Source: Maribacter sp044594925
Lineage (GTDB): Bacteria > Bacteroidota > Bacteroidia > Flavobacteriales > Flavobacteriaceae
DNA: 64,000 nt
Direction: 5' to 3'
Assembly (NCBI RefSeq): GCF_044594925.1
Contig: NZ_CP138991.1
Coordinates: forward strand, 2,480,001-2,544,000
In this document: piece by piece, positions 1 to 8,071 of the stretch
Position numbering within the stretch: position 1 is the stretch's first letter
Layout: each line of letters opens with the position of its first letter
The notes under the pieces: model-generated
Database searches by the model: none
What the model was told of the DNA's origin: nothing
Seen by the model: the letters and a program-made list of their open reading frames with translations, nothing else
Program-made: the position numbers and the translations under genes

Positions 1-746
1 CGGCCAAAGAAGCTTATTTCAACAACGCTTTGGGCGACCGCGCCACTATTGAGCCTGTTGGGCCACAAGATGAATTGGTCAAACGTATTAAAGCGTTGGG
101 CAAACCCGTAATTATCGTCTTAAAACACCGCAGAACCTTGGCTATAAATGTTATGGCAGAACAAGCCGATGCCATTCTTGATGCCTGGGACTTGAGCGAA
201 ATGGGCGACACGGCAATGGCTAGAGTCGTCTTTGGCGAAGTTTCTCCTTCTGGAAAACTACCGGTTACCGTGCCACGTTCCATTGGTCAATTACCATTTC
301 ATTACAGCATGAAAGAAATCAATAACAAAAAAGGCTATCTCTTTTTAGAGGACGGCCCATTATATCCCTTCGGATTCGGATTGAGTTATAGTCCGTTTTC
401 TTATGAAGATATTTCCCTTTCAACTACAGAAATAACACCTAGCTCAGAAATTACAGTAAGCGTCAAAGTGACCAACACCGGTAAAATGAAAGCCAAAGAA
501 GTGGTACAACTCTATATAAAAGATGAAATTGGCTCGGTTACCCGACCGGATAAGGAATTGAAAGGCTTTGAAAAAATTATGTTGAATCCTAAAGAGTCAA
601 AAACAGTATCGTTTACCATAACCCCAAAAATGTTGGAGTTTACGGGCTTGACCATGGAGAAAATATTGGAAGCAGGCGATTACACCGTTATGGTAGGTAC
701 CTCCTCAAAAGAAGGACTGACCGCACAATTTAGATTGGAAAAATAA
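1..746 (+). CDS. GH3 family glycosidase, C-terminal part (5' end outside window)
   Basis: The reading frame is open from the window edge, so this is the last ~248 residues of a larger protein. It holds the end of the GH3 C-terminal domain (DAW...GDTAMARVVFGEVSPSGKLPVT, then the PFGFGLSYSPF segment) and a fibronectin-III-like domain over roughly the last 110 residues. GH3 enzymes are exo-acting beta-glycosidases, often beta-glucosidase or beta-xylosidase. The catalytic nucleophile lies in the missing N-terminal barrel, so specificity cannot be read. It heads the visible part of a + strand operon of exported carbohydrate enzymes, 29 bp before the GH105 gene. A beta-xylosidase role on a xylose-bearing algal glycan is possible but is inference. 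Confidence 0.88.
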   Translation, partial: AKEAYFNNALGDRATIEPVGPQDELVKRIKALGKPVIIVLKHRRTLAINVMAEQADAILDAWDLSEMGDTAMARVVFGEVSPSGKLPVTVPRSIGQLPFHYSMKEINNKKGYLFLEDGPLYPFGFGLSYSPFSYEDISLSTTEITPSSEITVSVKVTNTGKMKAKEVVQLYIKDEIGSVTRPDKELKGFEKIMLNPKESKTVSFTITPKMLEFTGLTMEKILEAGDYTVMVGTSSKEGLTAQFRLEK

Positions 747-775
747 ACAAGAACATAGAAATCAATACAAACAAT

Positions 776-1894
776 ATGAAACAAATACATCAATTAGTTA
801 GTAAAAGCGTACTACTGTTTTTCGTAGCATGCCTTGGGCTAAATGCCCAGAACACCATGGATAAAGAAAACATTGAAAAAGCCATGGTAAGTGCAATGGA
901 ATGGCAAGAAGCCCATCCTATTTTTGCACTTGCTCCTACCGATTGGACCAATGGCGCCTATTATGTGGGTGTCACCAAAGCACACCAAACGACCAAGAAT
1001 CCTATATTCTTGGCAGCATTAAAGACCATGGGCTATCGTAATGAATGGAAACCGCTGTACAGAACCTATCACGCCGATGATGTGGCCATTTCGTATGCTT
1101 ATTTATACGCCAATTCCACTAGAAAAAACTTGGTGGATTTAGGGCCAACAAAAGCATTCTTGGACACCCATTTGTACGAGCCCAACAAATGGAAAGACGG
1201 TACCGATAAAAACAAGGAGAAAAAGATATTATGGTGGTGGTGTGATGCCCTCTTTATGGCGCCGCCCGTAATTACGGAATACGCTAAGCAAACTGGGGAA
1301 CAAAAGTACCTCGATGCCATGCACAAATACTACATGGAAACCTATAACTTGTTATACGATAAAGAAGAACATCTTTTCGCCAGGGATACCCGCTACCAAT
1401 GGGGTGTAAATGAAAAAGATCTAAAAGAACCCAATGGTAAAAAAATATTTTGGGCACGTGGTAACGGATGGGTTTTAGGCGGACTCGCCCTTGTATTGAC
1501 CGACCTTCCTGAAGATTATAAGCACCGTGATTTCTACGTTAATCTTTACAAAGAAATGGCGGCAAGAATTAAAGAATTACAGCATGACGACGGACTCTGG
1601 AGAACCAGTTTACTTTCACCAGAATCCTGGAACCACGGTGAAGTGAGTGCCAGTGGCTTTTATACTTTCGCCCTAGCTTGGGGTGTCAATAACGGACTTT
1701 TAGACAAAGCGGAGTACGGCCCAGCCGTAAAGAAAGCGTGGAACGCCCTGATTGCCTGTCAGCATGAAAACGGCATGGTAGGTTGGGTACAGGACATTGG
1801 TGCCGACCCACAACCCGCAACTGCGAATAGCTGGCAGAATTATGGTACAGGAGCTTTTTTGTTGGCCGGTAGTGAATTGTTAAAAATGGACTAG
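776..1894 (+). CDS. GH105 unsaturated uronyl/rhamnogalacturonyl hydrolase
   Basis: A 372-residue exported protein with a signal peptide ending near LNAQ (about residue 25). The rest fits the GH105 alpha/alpha barrel (YteR/YesR type), which removes the unsaturated uronic acid left at the non-reducing end by polysaccharide lyases, through hydration of the double bond. Family landmarks are HADDV at 99-103, WWWCDALFMAPP with the likely catalytic Asp157, and the FWARGNGWVLGG segment. Length matches the family. It overlaps the next gene by one base, which supports co-transcription with the lyase-like enzyme that would make its substrate. Natural targets could be rhamnogalacturonan-, ulvan- or glucuronan-derived oligosaccharides. 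Confidence 0.88.
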   Translation: MKQIHQLVSKSVLLFFVACLGLNAQNTMDKENIEKAMVSAMEWQEAHPIFALAPTDWTNGAYYVGVTKAHQTTKNPIFLAALKTMGYRNEWKPLYRTYHADDVAISYAYLYANSTRKNLVDLGPTKAFLDTHLYEPNKWKDGTDKNKEKKILWWWCDALFMAPPVITEYAKQTGEQKYLDAMHKYYMETYNLLYDKEEHLFARDTRYQWGVNEKDLKEPNGKKIFWARGNGWVLGGLALVLTDLPEDYKHRDFYVNLYKEMAARIKELQHDDGLWRTSLLSPESWNHGEVSASGFYTFALAWGVNNGLLDKAEYGPAVKKAWNALIACQHENGMVGWVQDIGADPQPATANSWQNYGTGAFLLAGSELLKMD

Positions 1895-3111
1895 TGCAAA
1901 AAACGGTCACCACGTATATGGTATCTTGTTTCATTTTCTGCGTTTTTGTAATAGCAAATGCACAGGTGGACACGACTTTGACCAACCTAAATTATAAAGA
2001 TTTGGTATTGGTAAAAAAGGCCATTACAAATGAGGATAATCCGTTTGTACCCGCCTATACATCTCTGATAAAACAAGCGAATAAAGCTTTGTTGGAAGGA
2101 CCGTTTTCGGTACTACAAAAGAAGGGGTTGGCAGCCAGTGGTGACAAACATGATTATTTAAGTTTGGCACCCTATTGGTGGCCAGACCCGGAAAAAGAAG
2201 ATGGGCTCCCATGGATCCGTAAAGACGGCAAGGTCAACCCGATGACCAAAGGGGATAATGTAGACGATCCCGTTAAGGATAAAATGGTCAATAATGTTAA
2301 GGTACTTTCACTGGCCTATTTCTTTTCTGAAAAACAAGCGTATGCAGAAAAGGCCAATGAACTTCTAAAAGTTTGGTTTGTTGATAAGGCTACACGAATG
2401 AATCCTAATCTGGACCACGCGCAGGGCATTCCCGGTAAAAATTCGGGAAGGGGTTTTGGTATCATAGAATTCTCGGGGGTTGCACATATTATTACCGCCA
2501 TAGAAATTTTAGAACACAACAAGGCCATGCCCAAAAATGTAAAAGCGGGTTTAGAAGATTGGTTAAATGAATACACAACATGGCTACAAACCAGTGAATT
2601 CGGCATTTTTGAAAAAACAAGGTCTAACAATCATGGTTCGCTCTATGATGCACAACTGGTCTCCTTATTACTTTTTCTGGATAGGAAAGAAGAGGCAAAA
2701 TCCGTGTTGAACTCTGTTTTTAAGGAACGCATAGCACCACAAATAGAAGCAGATGGCAGCCAACCCCACGAATTAAAACGAACCAAGGGATTAACATACA
2801 GCATTTTAAATCTATCCGCCTTGAACCGATTGGCTTTTTATGGCAAAAAAGTGGGGGTAGATATTTGGGACAAACGTTCGGAAGAGGGCGATATGCAAAA
2901 AGCCTACGATTTTTTGTTTCCGTATTTGGATGAAAATAACACATGGCCCTATGAACAATTGGGCGACATGGATAAGGCTCTAGAACGATTACGAAGATTA
3001 TTTGTAAATTCAGGAAGTATGTTGGGGATATCAAAACACTGTACCATTGCGCCTCAACTAAAAGATGTAGAAGACATCCAACAGTTGATGTATCCCTGTA
3101 TCGCAGAATAA
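1894..3111 (+). CDS. alginate_lyase-fold (PF05426) exported enzyme, possible glucuronan/alginate lyase
   Basis: A 405-residue exported protein with an N-terminal hydrophobic signal ending near ANAQ. It has the conserved early YWWPDP...PWIRKDGKVNP block and an NNH motif at N245-N246-H247, which in PL5/PL38-type enzymes carries catalytic residues. This is the PF05426 (alpha/alpha) fold that cleaves uronic-acid polymers by beta-elimination. Substrate (alginate, glucuronan or another uronan) cannot be settled by eye. The GTG start at 1894 overlaps the GH105 stop; an ATG at 1918 would also give a complete signal peptide. A paralogue, broken by a frameshift, lies at 17761-18920. The neighbouring GH105 would process its unsaturated products. 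Confidence 0.78.
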   Translation: MQKTVTTYMVSCFIFCVFVIANAQVDTTLTNLNYKDLVLVKKAITNEDNPFVPAYTSLIKQANKALLEGPFSVLQKKGLAASGDKHDYLSLAPYWWPDPEKEDGLPWIRKDGKVNPMTKGDNVDDPVKDKMVNNVKVLSLAYFFSEKQAYAEKANELLKVWFVDKATRMNPNLDHAQGIPGKNSGRGFGIIEFSGVAHIITAIEILEHNKAMPKNVKAGLEDWLNEYTTWLQTSEFGIFEKTRSNNHGSLYDAQLVSLLLFLDRKEEAKSVLNSVFKERIAPQIEADGSQPHELKRTKGLTYSILNLSALNRLAFYGKKVGVDIWDKRSEEGDMQKAYDFLFPYLDENNTWPYEQLGDMDKALERLRRLFVNSGSMLGISKHCTIAPQLKDVEDIQQLMYPCIAE

Positions 3112-3140
3112 GATAACTATTTAAAAAAGAGTGCCGAAGA

Positions 3141-4451
3141 ATGAAAAAAGATACCACAGAAAAAAACCAAAGAACAACTGGAGTTTCCAGAAGGAAATTT
3201 ATTCGCAATACCGCCCTTGCTGCGGGTTTAATAAGCATTGTTCCTAGACACGTTTTAGGTAAGGGTTTTATGCCTCCAAGCGACAAAATTAATCTGGGTT
3301 ATATTGGGTTGGGCAAGCAAGGTGGTATCCTAGCAAATAAATTTTTGAGTAATACAGAAGCGCAAATCGTAGCAGGCGCAGAAGTTTGGACTTCAAAACA
3401 AGCATGGTTCAAACAGCTCGTAGAAGGCTATTATGCCGAAAAAAGAAACGTTAGCAACTACAATGGAGTCACTACCTATTTGGAATACGGAGAACTATTG
3501 AAACAAACGGATATCGACGCCGTAGTCATCGCTACACCGGACTATTGGCACGCTAAACAAGCGATAGACGCTATGAAGTCAGGCAAAGATGTGTACTGCG
3601 AAAAACCAATGACCAACACAATCGATGACGGACGAAAAATGGTAGATGCCAAAGAGAAATATGGCCGTGTCGTTCAAATCGGCAGCATGCAACGGTCTTG
3701 GGAAAAATTCAGAAAGGCACAGGAAATCGTAAGCTCAGGAAAACTTGGGGAAATCAAAAAAGTTTTGGTCAATGTGGGCGACCCCTACCGACCTTACGAC
3801 CTTCCTTTTCAAGAAACTCCCACGGGTGTAGATTGGAATCTGTGGTGCGGTCCTGCGCCATTGATTAGTTATCACGAAACCATCGCTCCAGAAGTGGTAA
3901 AAACCTATCCCGCATGGCGCGATTTTAAAGAAACTGGTGGCGGGCGAATAGCAGATTGGGGCACACATATGTTCGATATTGCACAATGGTGCTTGGGAAT
4001 GGACAAGACCGGCCCCATCTCCTTTATTCCACCAAAAGACCGAAATGCAGTACGAGGACTTCGTATGTTCTATGAAAACGGAATTGAAATGGTGCACGAA
4101 GATTTTGGCCGTGGATGGGCCGTACGCTTTATTGGAACCGAAGGAGAATTGGATGTAAGCCGTGGATTTTTGGAAACACGACCGGAAACTATTCTTCTCC
4201 CCAATGGAGGAGACCCTAAGGGCATGTTCAAAGACCAAGGCAACCACTACCAAAATTGGTTGGACGCCATTAAAACCAGGCAAGAACCTATTTGTAGCGT
4301 AGAAACAGGACACCGCTCCGCAAGCATTTGCAACGTAGCGAATATCGCTTACGAACTAGGGAGGTCCTTGGAATGGAATCCGGTTAAGGAAAAATTCAAA
4401 GGGGATTCCGAAGCGAATAAAATGAGGAAACGAAAGAAAAGAAAATACTGA
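3141..4451 (+). CDS. Tat-exported Gfo/Idh/MocA family oxidoreductase
   Basis: A 436-residue protein with a twin-arginine signal (SRRKFIRNTALAAGL at about 16-30), then a Rossmann NAD(P)-binding domain (GYIGLGKQGG) with the family EKP motif (YCEKPMTN) and a C-terminal Gfo/Idh alpha/beta domain. Tat export implies the protein folds with its cofactor before crossing the membrane. Exported members of this family include GH109-type enzymes that use tightly bound NAD for glycoside cleavage or epimerisation, so a glycosidase role is possible as well as dehydrogenase. The C-terminus is a lysine/arginine-rich tail (MRKRKKRKY). It sits between the lyase-like gene and the decarboxylase-like lipoprotein, with 29 bp and 6 bp spacing. 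Confidence 0.82.
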   Translation: MKKDTTEKNQRTTGVSRRKFIRNTALAAGLISIVPRHVLGKGFMPPSDKINLGYIGLGKQGGILANKFLSNTEAQIVAGAEVWTSKQAWFKQLVEGYYAEKRNVSNYNGVTTYLEYGELLKQTDIDAVVIATPDYWHAKQAIDAMKSGKDVYCEKPMTNTIDDGRKMVDAKEKYGRVVQIGSMQRSWEKFRKAQEIVSSGKLGEIKKVLVNVGDPYRPYDLPFQETPTGVDWNLWCGPAPLISYHETIAPEVVKTYPAWRDFKETGGGRIADWGTHMFDIAQWCLGMDKTGPISFIPPKDRNAVRGLRMFYENGIEMVHEDFGRGWAVRFIGTEGELDVSRGFLETRPETILLPNGGDPKGMFKDQGNHYQNWLDAIKTRQEPICSVETGHRSASICNVANIAYELGRSLEWNPVKEKFKGDSEANKMRKRKKRKY

Positions 4452-4457
4452 ACCAGT

Positions 4458-5291
4458 ATGAAATATCCCTACACCTTTTTTGGAATATTGATGTTGCTGG
4501 TCGCTACCAACTGCGGCCAAAAACAAGACCAAAACAAAACTGTTGCTGTAGAAAAAACAGCTATTACCAAATCAGACACCTATTACCACTATAGTATCTG
4601 GTGGGCCTTTGTCAATAAAGTGTTCGATGCCGATTTATCCGTTGCGGAATTAAAAACCAAAGGGGATACCGGACTAGGTTCTTTTAATTTACTGGACGGC
4701 GAGATGGTGATGGTCGATGGTATTGCCTATCGCGTTCGTGAAGATGGCACCATAAGCGAAGGTGCAGATACAGATAAAATCGTGTATGCCAATGCAGGAT
4801 TTTTTGAAGAGGATATGCAAACCGAACTAACATCGGAAGATGTTATGGATATAGAACAATTAAAGTCCGGTTTGACAGCTGCGCTACCTTCAACCAATTT
4901 CCTTTATGTCTTTAAAATCAAGGGTACTTTTGACTATATGAAATGTGGCGGACTCACCAAACAAGAACCGCCTTTTGAAGAAGGTTTGGATGTTTTGATA
5001 CCCAACCGACCCGTTTTTGAGGGAAACAATGTCTCAGGAACCATTGTTGGGTTCTATTGTCCTGACTTTATCGGCAATATCAACGTTAAGGGCTTTCACT
5101 TTCATTTTATTTCGGACGATAAGAAACTTGGCGGGCATGTAATGGATTTTAAATCTTCAACCACTTTGAACGTAGGTATCGATAAAAAGACCGATTATCA
5201 TTTTGTACTTCCGGACAATACAGATTTTGAAAACGTAAGCTTGGAAAAGGAATTTCAATACAAAAAAGAAACGCCAGCAACTAACCAATAA
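4458..5291 (+). CDS. alpha-acetolactate decarboxylase-like lipoprotein
   Basis: A 277-residue protein with an N-terminal lipoprotein-like signal (Cys19). The body matches the acetolactate decarboxylase family: the GFYCPDF block, then H214-x-H216 and GGH227, with the same HxH-x10-H spacing as the family's zinc ligands. Known family members decarboxylate acetolactate to acetoin and are usually intracellular and next to acetolactate synthase. Here the protein is predicted to be exported and lies in an operon of glycan enzymes, 6 bp after a Gfo/Idh gene and 10 bp before rhaM. The classical reaction therefore may not be its job; another exported decarboxylation or isomerisation is possible. Family assignment is firm, function is not. 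Confidence 0.8.
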   Translation: MKYPYTFFGILMLLVATNCGQKQDQNKTVAVEKTAITKSDTYYHYSIWWAFVNKVFDADLSVAELKTKGDTGLGSFNLLDGEMVMVDGIAYRVREDGTISEGADTDKIVYANAGFFEEDMQTELTSEDVMDIEQLKSGLTAALPSTNFLYVFKIKGTFDYMKCGGLTKQEPPFEEGLDVLIPNRPVFEGNNVSGTIVGFYCPDFIGNINVKGFHFHFISDDKKLGGHVMDFKSSTTLNVGIDKKTDYHFVLPDNTDFENVSLEKEFQYKKETPATNQ

Positions 5292-5301
5292 AACAAAACC
5301 C

Positions 5302-5616
5302 ATGCAGCGATTGGCATTTAAAATGAAACTGAATCCGGGTCAAAAGGAGGCGTATACCAAACGTCATAATGAACTATGGCCAGAGCTTAAAAAATTATTG
5401 AAAGATGCGGGAGTCAGTGAATACTCTATATTCATCGATGAAGAAACCAATACGCTTTTTGCCTTTCAAAAAGTTTCAGGTGATGGTGGGTCCCAAGACT
5501 TGGCCGAAAACCCCATAGTTCAAAAATGGTGGGCGTTTATGGCGGATATTATGGAGACGAATCCGGATAATTCCCCTGTATCCGAACCTTTGGAAGAAGT
5601 TTTTTTTATGGAGTAA
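5302..5616 (+). CDS. rhaM: L-rhamnose mutarotase
   Basis: A 104-residue protein without a signal peptide, the usual RhaM/YiiL length. It interconverts the alpha and beta anomers of L-rhamnose so that the isomerase receives its preferred form. Family residues are visible: Tyr18 and His22 (AYTKRHNELWPEL) as catalytic pair, the central FAFQ strand and the tryptophan pair in VQKWWAFMADIM. It lies 10 bp after the decarboxylase-like gene and 10 bp before the GH67-like lipoprotein. Its presence says this operon releases free L-rhamnose, although the other rhamnose enzymes are about 45 kb downstream at 49990-54830. Confidence 0.93.
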   Translation: MQRLAFKMKLNPGQKEAYTKRHNELWPELKKLLKDAGVSEYSIFIDEETNTLFAFQKVSGDGGSQDLAENPIVQKWWAFMADIMETNPDNSPVSEPLEEVFFME

Positions 5617-5626
5617 AACCAAGCGC

Positions 5627-7789
5627 ATGAAAACATACGGAACTATTTTACTGCTTTGTTCAATTGTTACGCTTACCCTACTGTTTAGTGGTTGCGAGCA
5701 AGAATCAAATGAACTGTCCATTTCCGCTCCTCAAGATATACCTCAGGTTGATTTTGCCATTAACGAACTTGAAACTGTACTTACCGCAAATGAAACATGT
5801 TTAAAGTCGGTCAATACAGCAACTGCCGACATCACTGTTTCCATAACGGAATCGGAACAGATAGCCGCCGAAGGTTTTGAGCTAATTGTTGCCGATAATA
5901 AAATCCGACTGTTTGCAACAGATACCGCAGGCCTTATGTACGGAATCTTAGAGCTGGCCGAGCAGATACAGATTAACGGATTCAAAGGCGTAAAGAACAC
6001 GCTGCAAAATCCGCACATGCAAATGCGGGGCACCAAATTCAACATCCCTTTAGATGTAAGAACACCAAGTTATTCAGATGCCAGTGAGGTGGCACAACAC
6101 AATATTCCGGTCATGTGGGAATTCGACTTTTGGACTGCCTACATCGATAATTTGGCCAAACACCGCTACAACTATATTTCGCTTTGGAATTTACATCCCT
6201 TTCCGTCTTTGGTCAAGGTGCCAGGCTACGAAGAAATTGCCCTAGACGATGTGTATCGTTCCACAATAGATTGGAAAGAAAATTACCATCTACATGCAAC
6301 CGATATCGCTACCCCGGAAATCACCGAAAATTTTGAGGTAATCAAAAAATTGGGCATCGAAGAAAAAATAGCATTTTGGCAAAAAGTAATGCGCTATGCC
6401 AAGGAGCGTAATATCGATTTTTACTTTATTACTTGGAATATATTTACGAATGGCACCAACGGGCAGTATGGTATTACCGACGACCCCGATAATGAAATTA
6501 CTAAAGACTATTTTAGAAAAAGCATCAAACAGCTTTTTGTTTCCTATCCTGATTTAAAAGGTATTGGCTTAACCACTGGGGAGAATATGCCGGGAATTGG
6601 TTTTGAAGAAAAAGAAACTTGGGCCTTTGATACCTATGCCAAGGCCGTTTTGGAAGTGGCCAAAGAAATGCCCGATAGAAATTTTACCTTTATACACAGG
6701 CAGCATCAAACGGGTGCGAAAGCCATTGCAGAGAAATTCAAACCCGTCATAGATGCCAAAAATATTGAATTTTTATACTGCTTTAAATACGCCAAGGCCC
6801 ACGCTTTAAGTACTACCGAACAACATTACCATCAAAATTTTGTAAAGGACATAGCAGGTATGGAAACGATTTGGGGACTCCGAAATGATGATGCCTATTA
6901 TTTTCGTTGGGGCGCACCTGACTTTGTAAGGGAATTTATCTCAAATATTCCGTACGAGGTATCGAGAGGTATTTATTATGGTTCGGACCAATGGATATGG
7001 GGTCGTGAGTTTCTGACCAAAAACCCGGAGACAAAAAATCAACTTGAAATTGAAAAGCACTGGTACCATTGGATGTTATGGGGTCGTCTGGGCTATAATC
7101 CAGAAGTTTCCAACGAGCGATTACAAGGTATTTTGCAAAATAAATTTAAGGATGTCAACTCTAAAGAACTTTTTTCCGCATGGCAAGAAGCCTCTATGGT
7201 CTACCCTACTACAACCGCATTTCATTGGGGCGATGTAGATTTCAAATGGTATATAGAAGGAAGCCAAAGTCGACCGGGGCCTGCAAACAACACCACCGGT
7301 TTTCATGATGTGAACCGATTTATTACGTTGCCACCGCACCCAAAATCGGGTTTTCAATCTATTCCTGATTATGTGGTTTCTTTACAAACCGATGAGATTT
7401 CAAAAGAATTGAATCCATTACAGGTTTCTGAAAAATTACATTCGCACGCAAACAAGGCATTGGCATTTTTGAAAACGGACTTGGCTACCCAAAACAAAGA
7501 ATTGGAATACACCCTGAACGACATAAAAACAATGGCTTTCATGGGTAAATACTACGCCCATAAGATTGCGGGAGCTACCCACTTGGCGTTGTTTCGGGAA
7601 ACTAAAAATAAGGAACATCAAAATAGGGCCGTAGAAGAATTGAACCTAGCACTTGATTTCTGGAAAAAGTATACCGCCCAAGCCATGCAACAGAACAAAA
7701 ATCCATTATGGACCAACCGCGTTGGTTATGTAGATTGGGAGAAAACAACCAAATTGGTAGCTGAGGATATTGAAATAGCGCTAAAATAA
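5627..7789 (+). CDS. alpha-glucuronidase-like (GH67/GH20-fold) lipoprotein
   Basis: A 720-residue lipoprotein (signal ending LLFSGC, Cys23). Residues ~30-130 look like the GH20/GH67 N-terminal zincin-like domain, ending in a GILELAEQI helix. This is followed by a TIM-barrel-like region (about 140-480) with MQMRGTKFN, NYISLWNLHPFPS, FYFITWNIFTNG and GLTTGENM, resembling the barrel of alpha-glucuronidase-type enzymes. An aromatic-rich helical C-terminus follows. I could not place it in a named GH family with certainty, and the catalytic carboxylates were not assigned; the Glu of TTGENM is one candidate. It is the last gene of the operon. An exo-glycosidase acting on a uronic-acid oligosaccharide is the best guess. 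Confidence 0.6.
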   Translation: MKTYGTILLLCSIVTLTLLFSGCEQESNELSISAPQDIPQVDFAINELETVLTANETCLKSVNTATADITVSITESEQIAAEGFELIVADNKIRLFATDTAGLMYGILELAEQIQINGFKGVKNTLQNPHMQMRGTKFNIPLDVRTPSYSDASEVAQHNIPVMWEFDFWTAYIDNLAKHRYNYISLWNLHPFPSLVKVPGYEEIALDDVYRSTIDWKENYHLHATDIATPEITENFEVIKKLGIEEKIAFWQKVMRYAKERNIDFYFITWNIFTNGTNGQYGITDDPDNEITKDYFRKSIKQLFVSYPDLKGIGLTTGENMPGIGFEEKETWAFDTYAKAVLEVAKEMPDRNFTFIHRQHQTGAKAIAEKFKPVIDAKNIEFLYCFKYAKAHALSTTEQHYHQNFVKDIAGMETIWGLRNDDAYYFRWGAPDFVREFISNIPYEVSRGIYYGSDQWIWGREFLTKNPETKNQLEIEKHWYHWMLWGRLGYNPEVSNERLQGILQNKFKDVNSKELFSAWQEASMVYPTTTAFHWGDVDFKWYIEGSQSRPGPANNTTGFHDVNRFITLPPHPKSGFQSIPDYVVSLQTDEISKELNPLQVSEKLHSHANKALAFLKTDLATQNKELEYTLNDIKTMAFMGKYYAHKIAGATHLALFRETKNKEHQNRAVEELNLALDFWKKYTAQAMQQNKNPLWTNRVGYVDWEKTTKLVAEDIEIALK

Positions 7790-7794
7790 TTCAT

Positions 7795-7881
7795 TTAAAT
7801 GCTCAACGGCTGTTTTATGTACTTGGCGTAGGCTTTTAACGTATCGCCACCTGCCACAATGGTTTCTGGAATATCCAAATT
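7795..7881 (-). pseudogene. short C-terminal coding remnant
   Basis: The 282 bp between the GH67-like gene and the Tat lipoprotein gene hold no complete gene. On the minus strand about 28 codons read like a normal protein end (LDIPETIVAGGDTLKAY followed by a basic segment and a stop), but an in-frame stop lies directly upstream. It looks like the leftover tail of a deleted gene. I do not recognise the parent family. The rest of the gap contains a short inverted repeat (ACCCT-N7-AGGGT, 7961-7977) and presumably the promoter of the next gene. Confidence 0.3.
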
Positions 7882-8071
7882 TTAAGTTCATAGCTTTTTC
7901 TTACCGACAAGTAACATCAAAAATCATACCTAGTTATTACGAATTTAAAGTTCAAAACTTACCCTACAGCACAGGGTGGCATTGACATAACTAATCCTTA
8001 TTATTGAAAACGTACCGTTAAGGTCTTGCCTTAGCAGGAATCTATAATATCAATTTAAACAGCCTTTTACC

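Noticed and set aside
3735..4313. 192-codon frame antisense to the Tat Gfo/Idh gene
   Set aside because: Shadow of a conserved coding sequence; translation lacks any recognisable motif.
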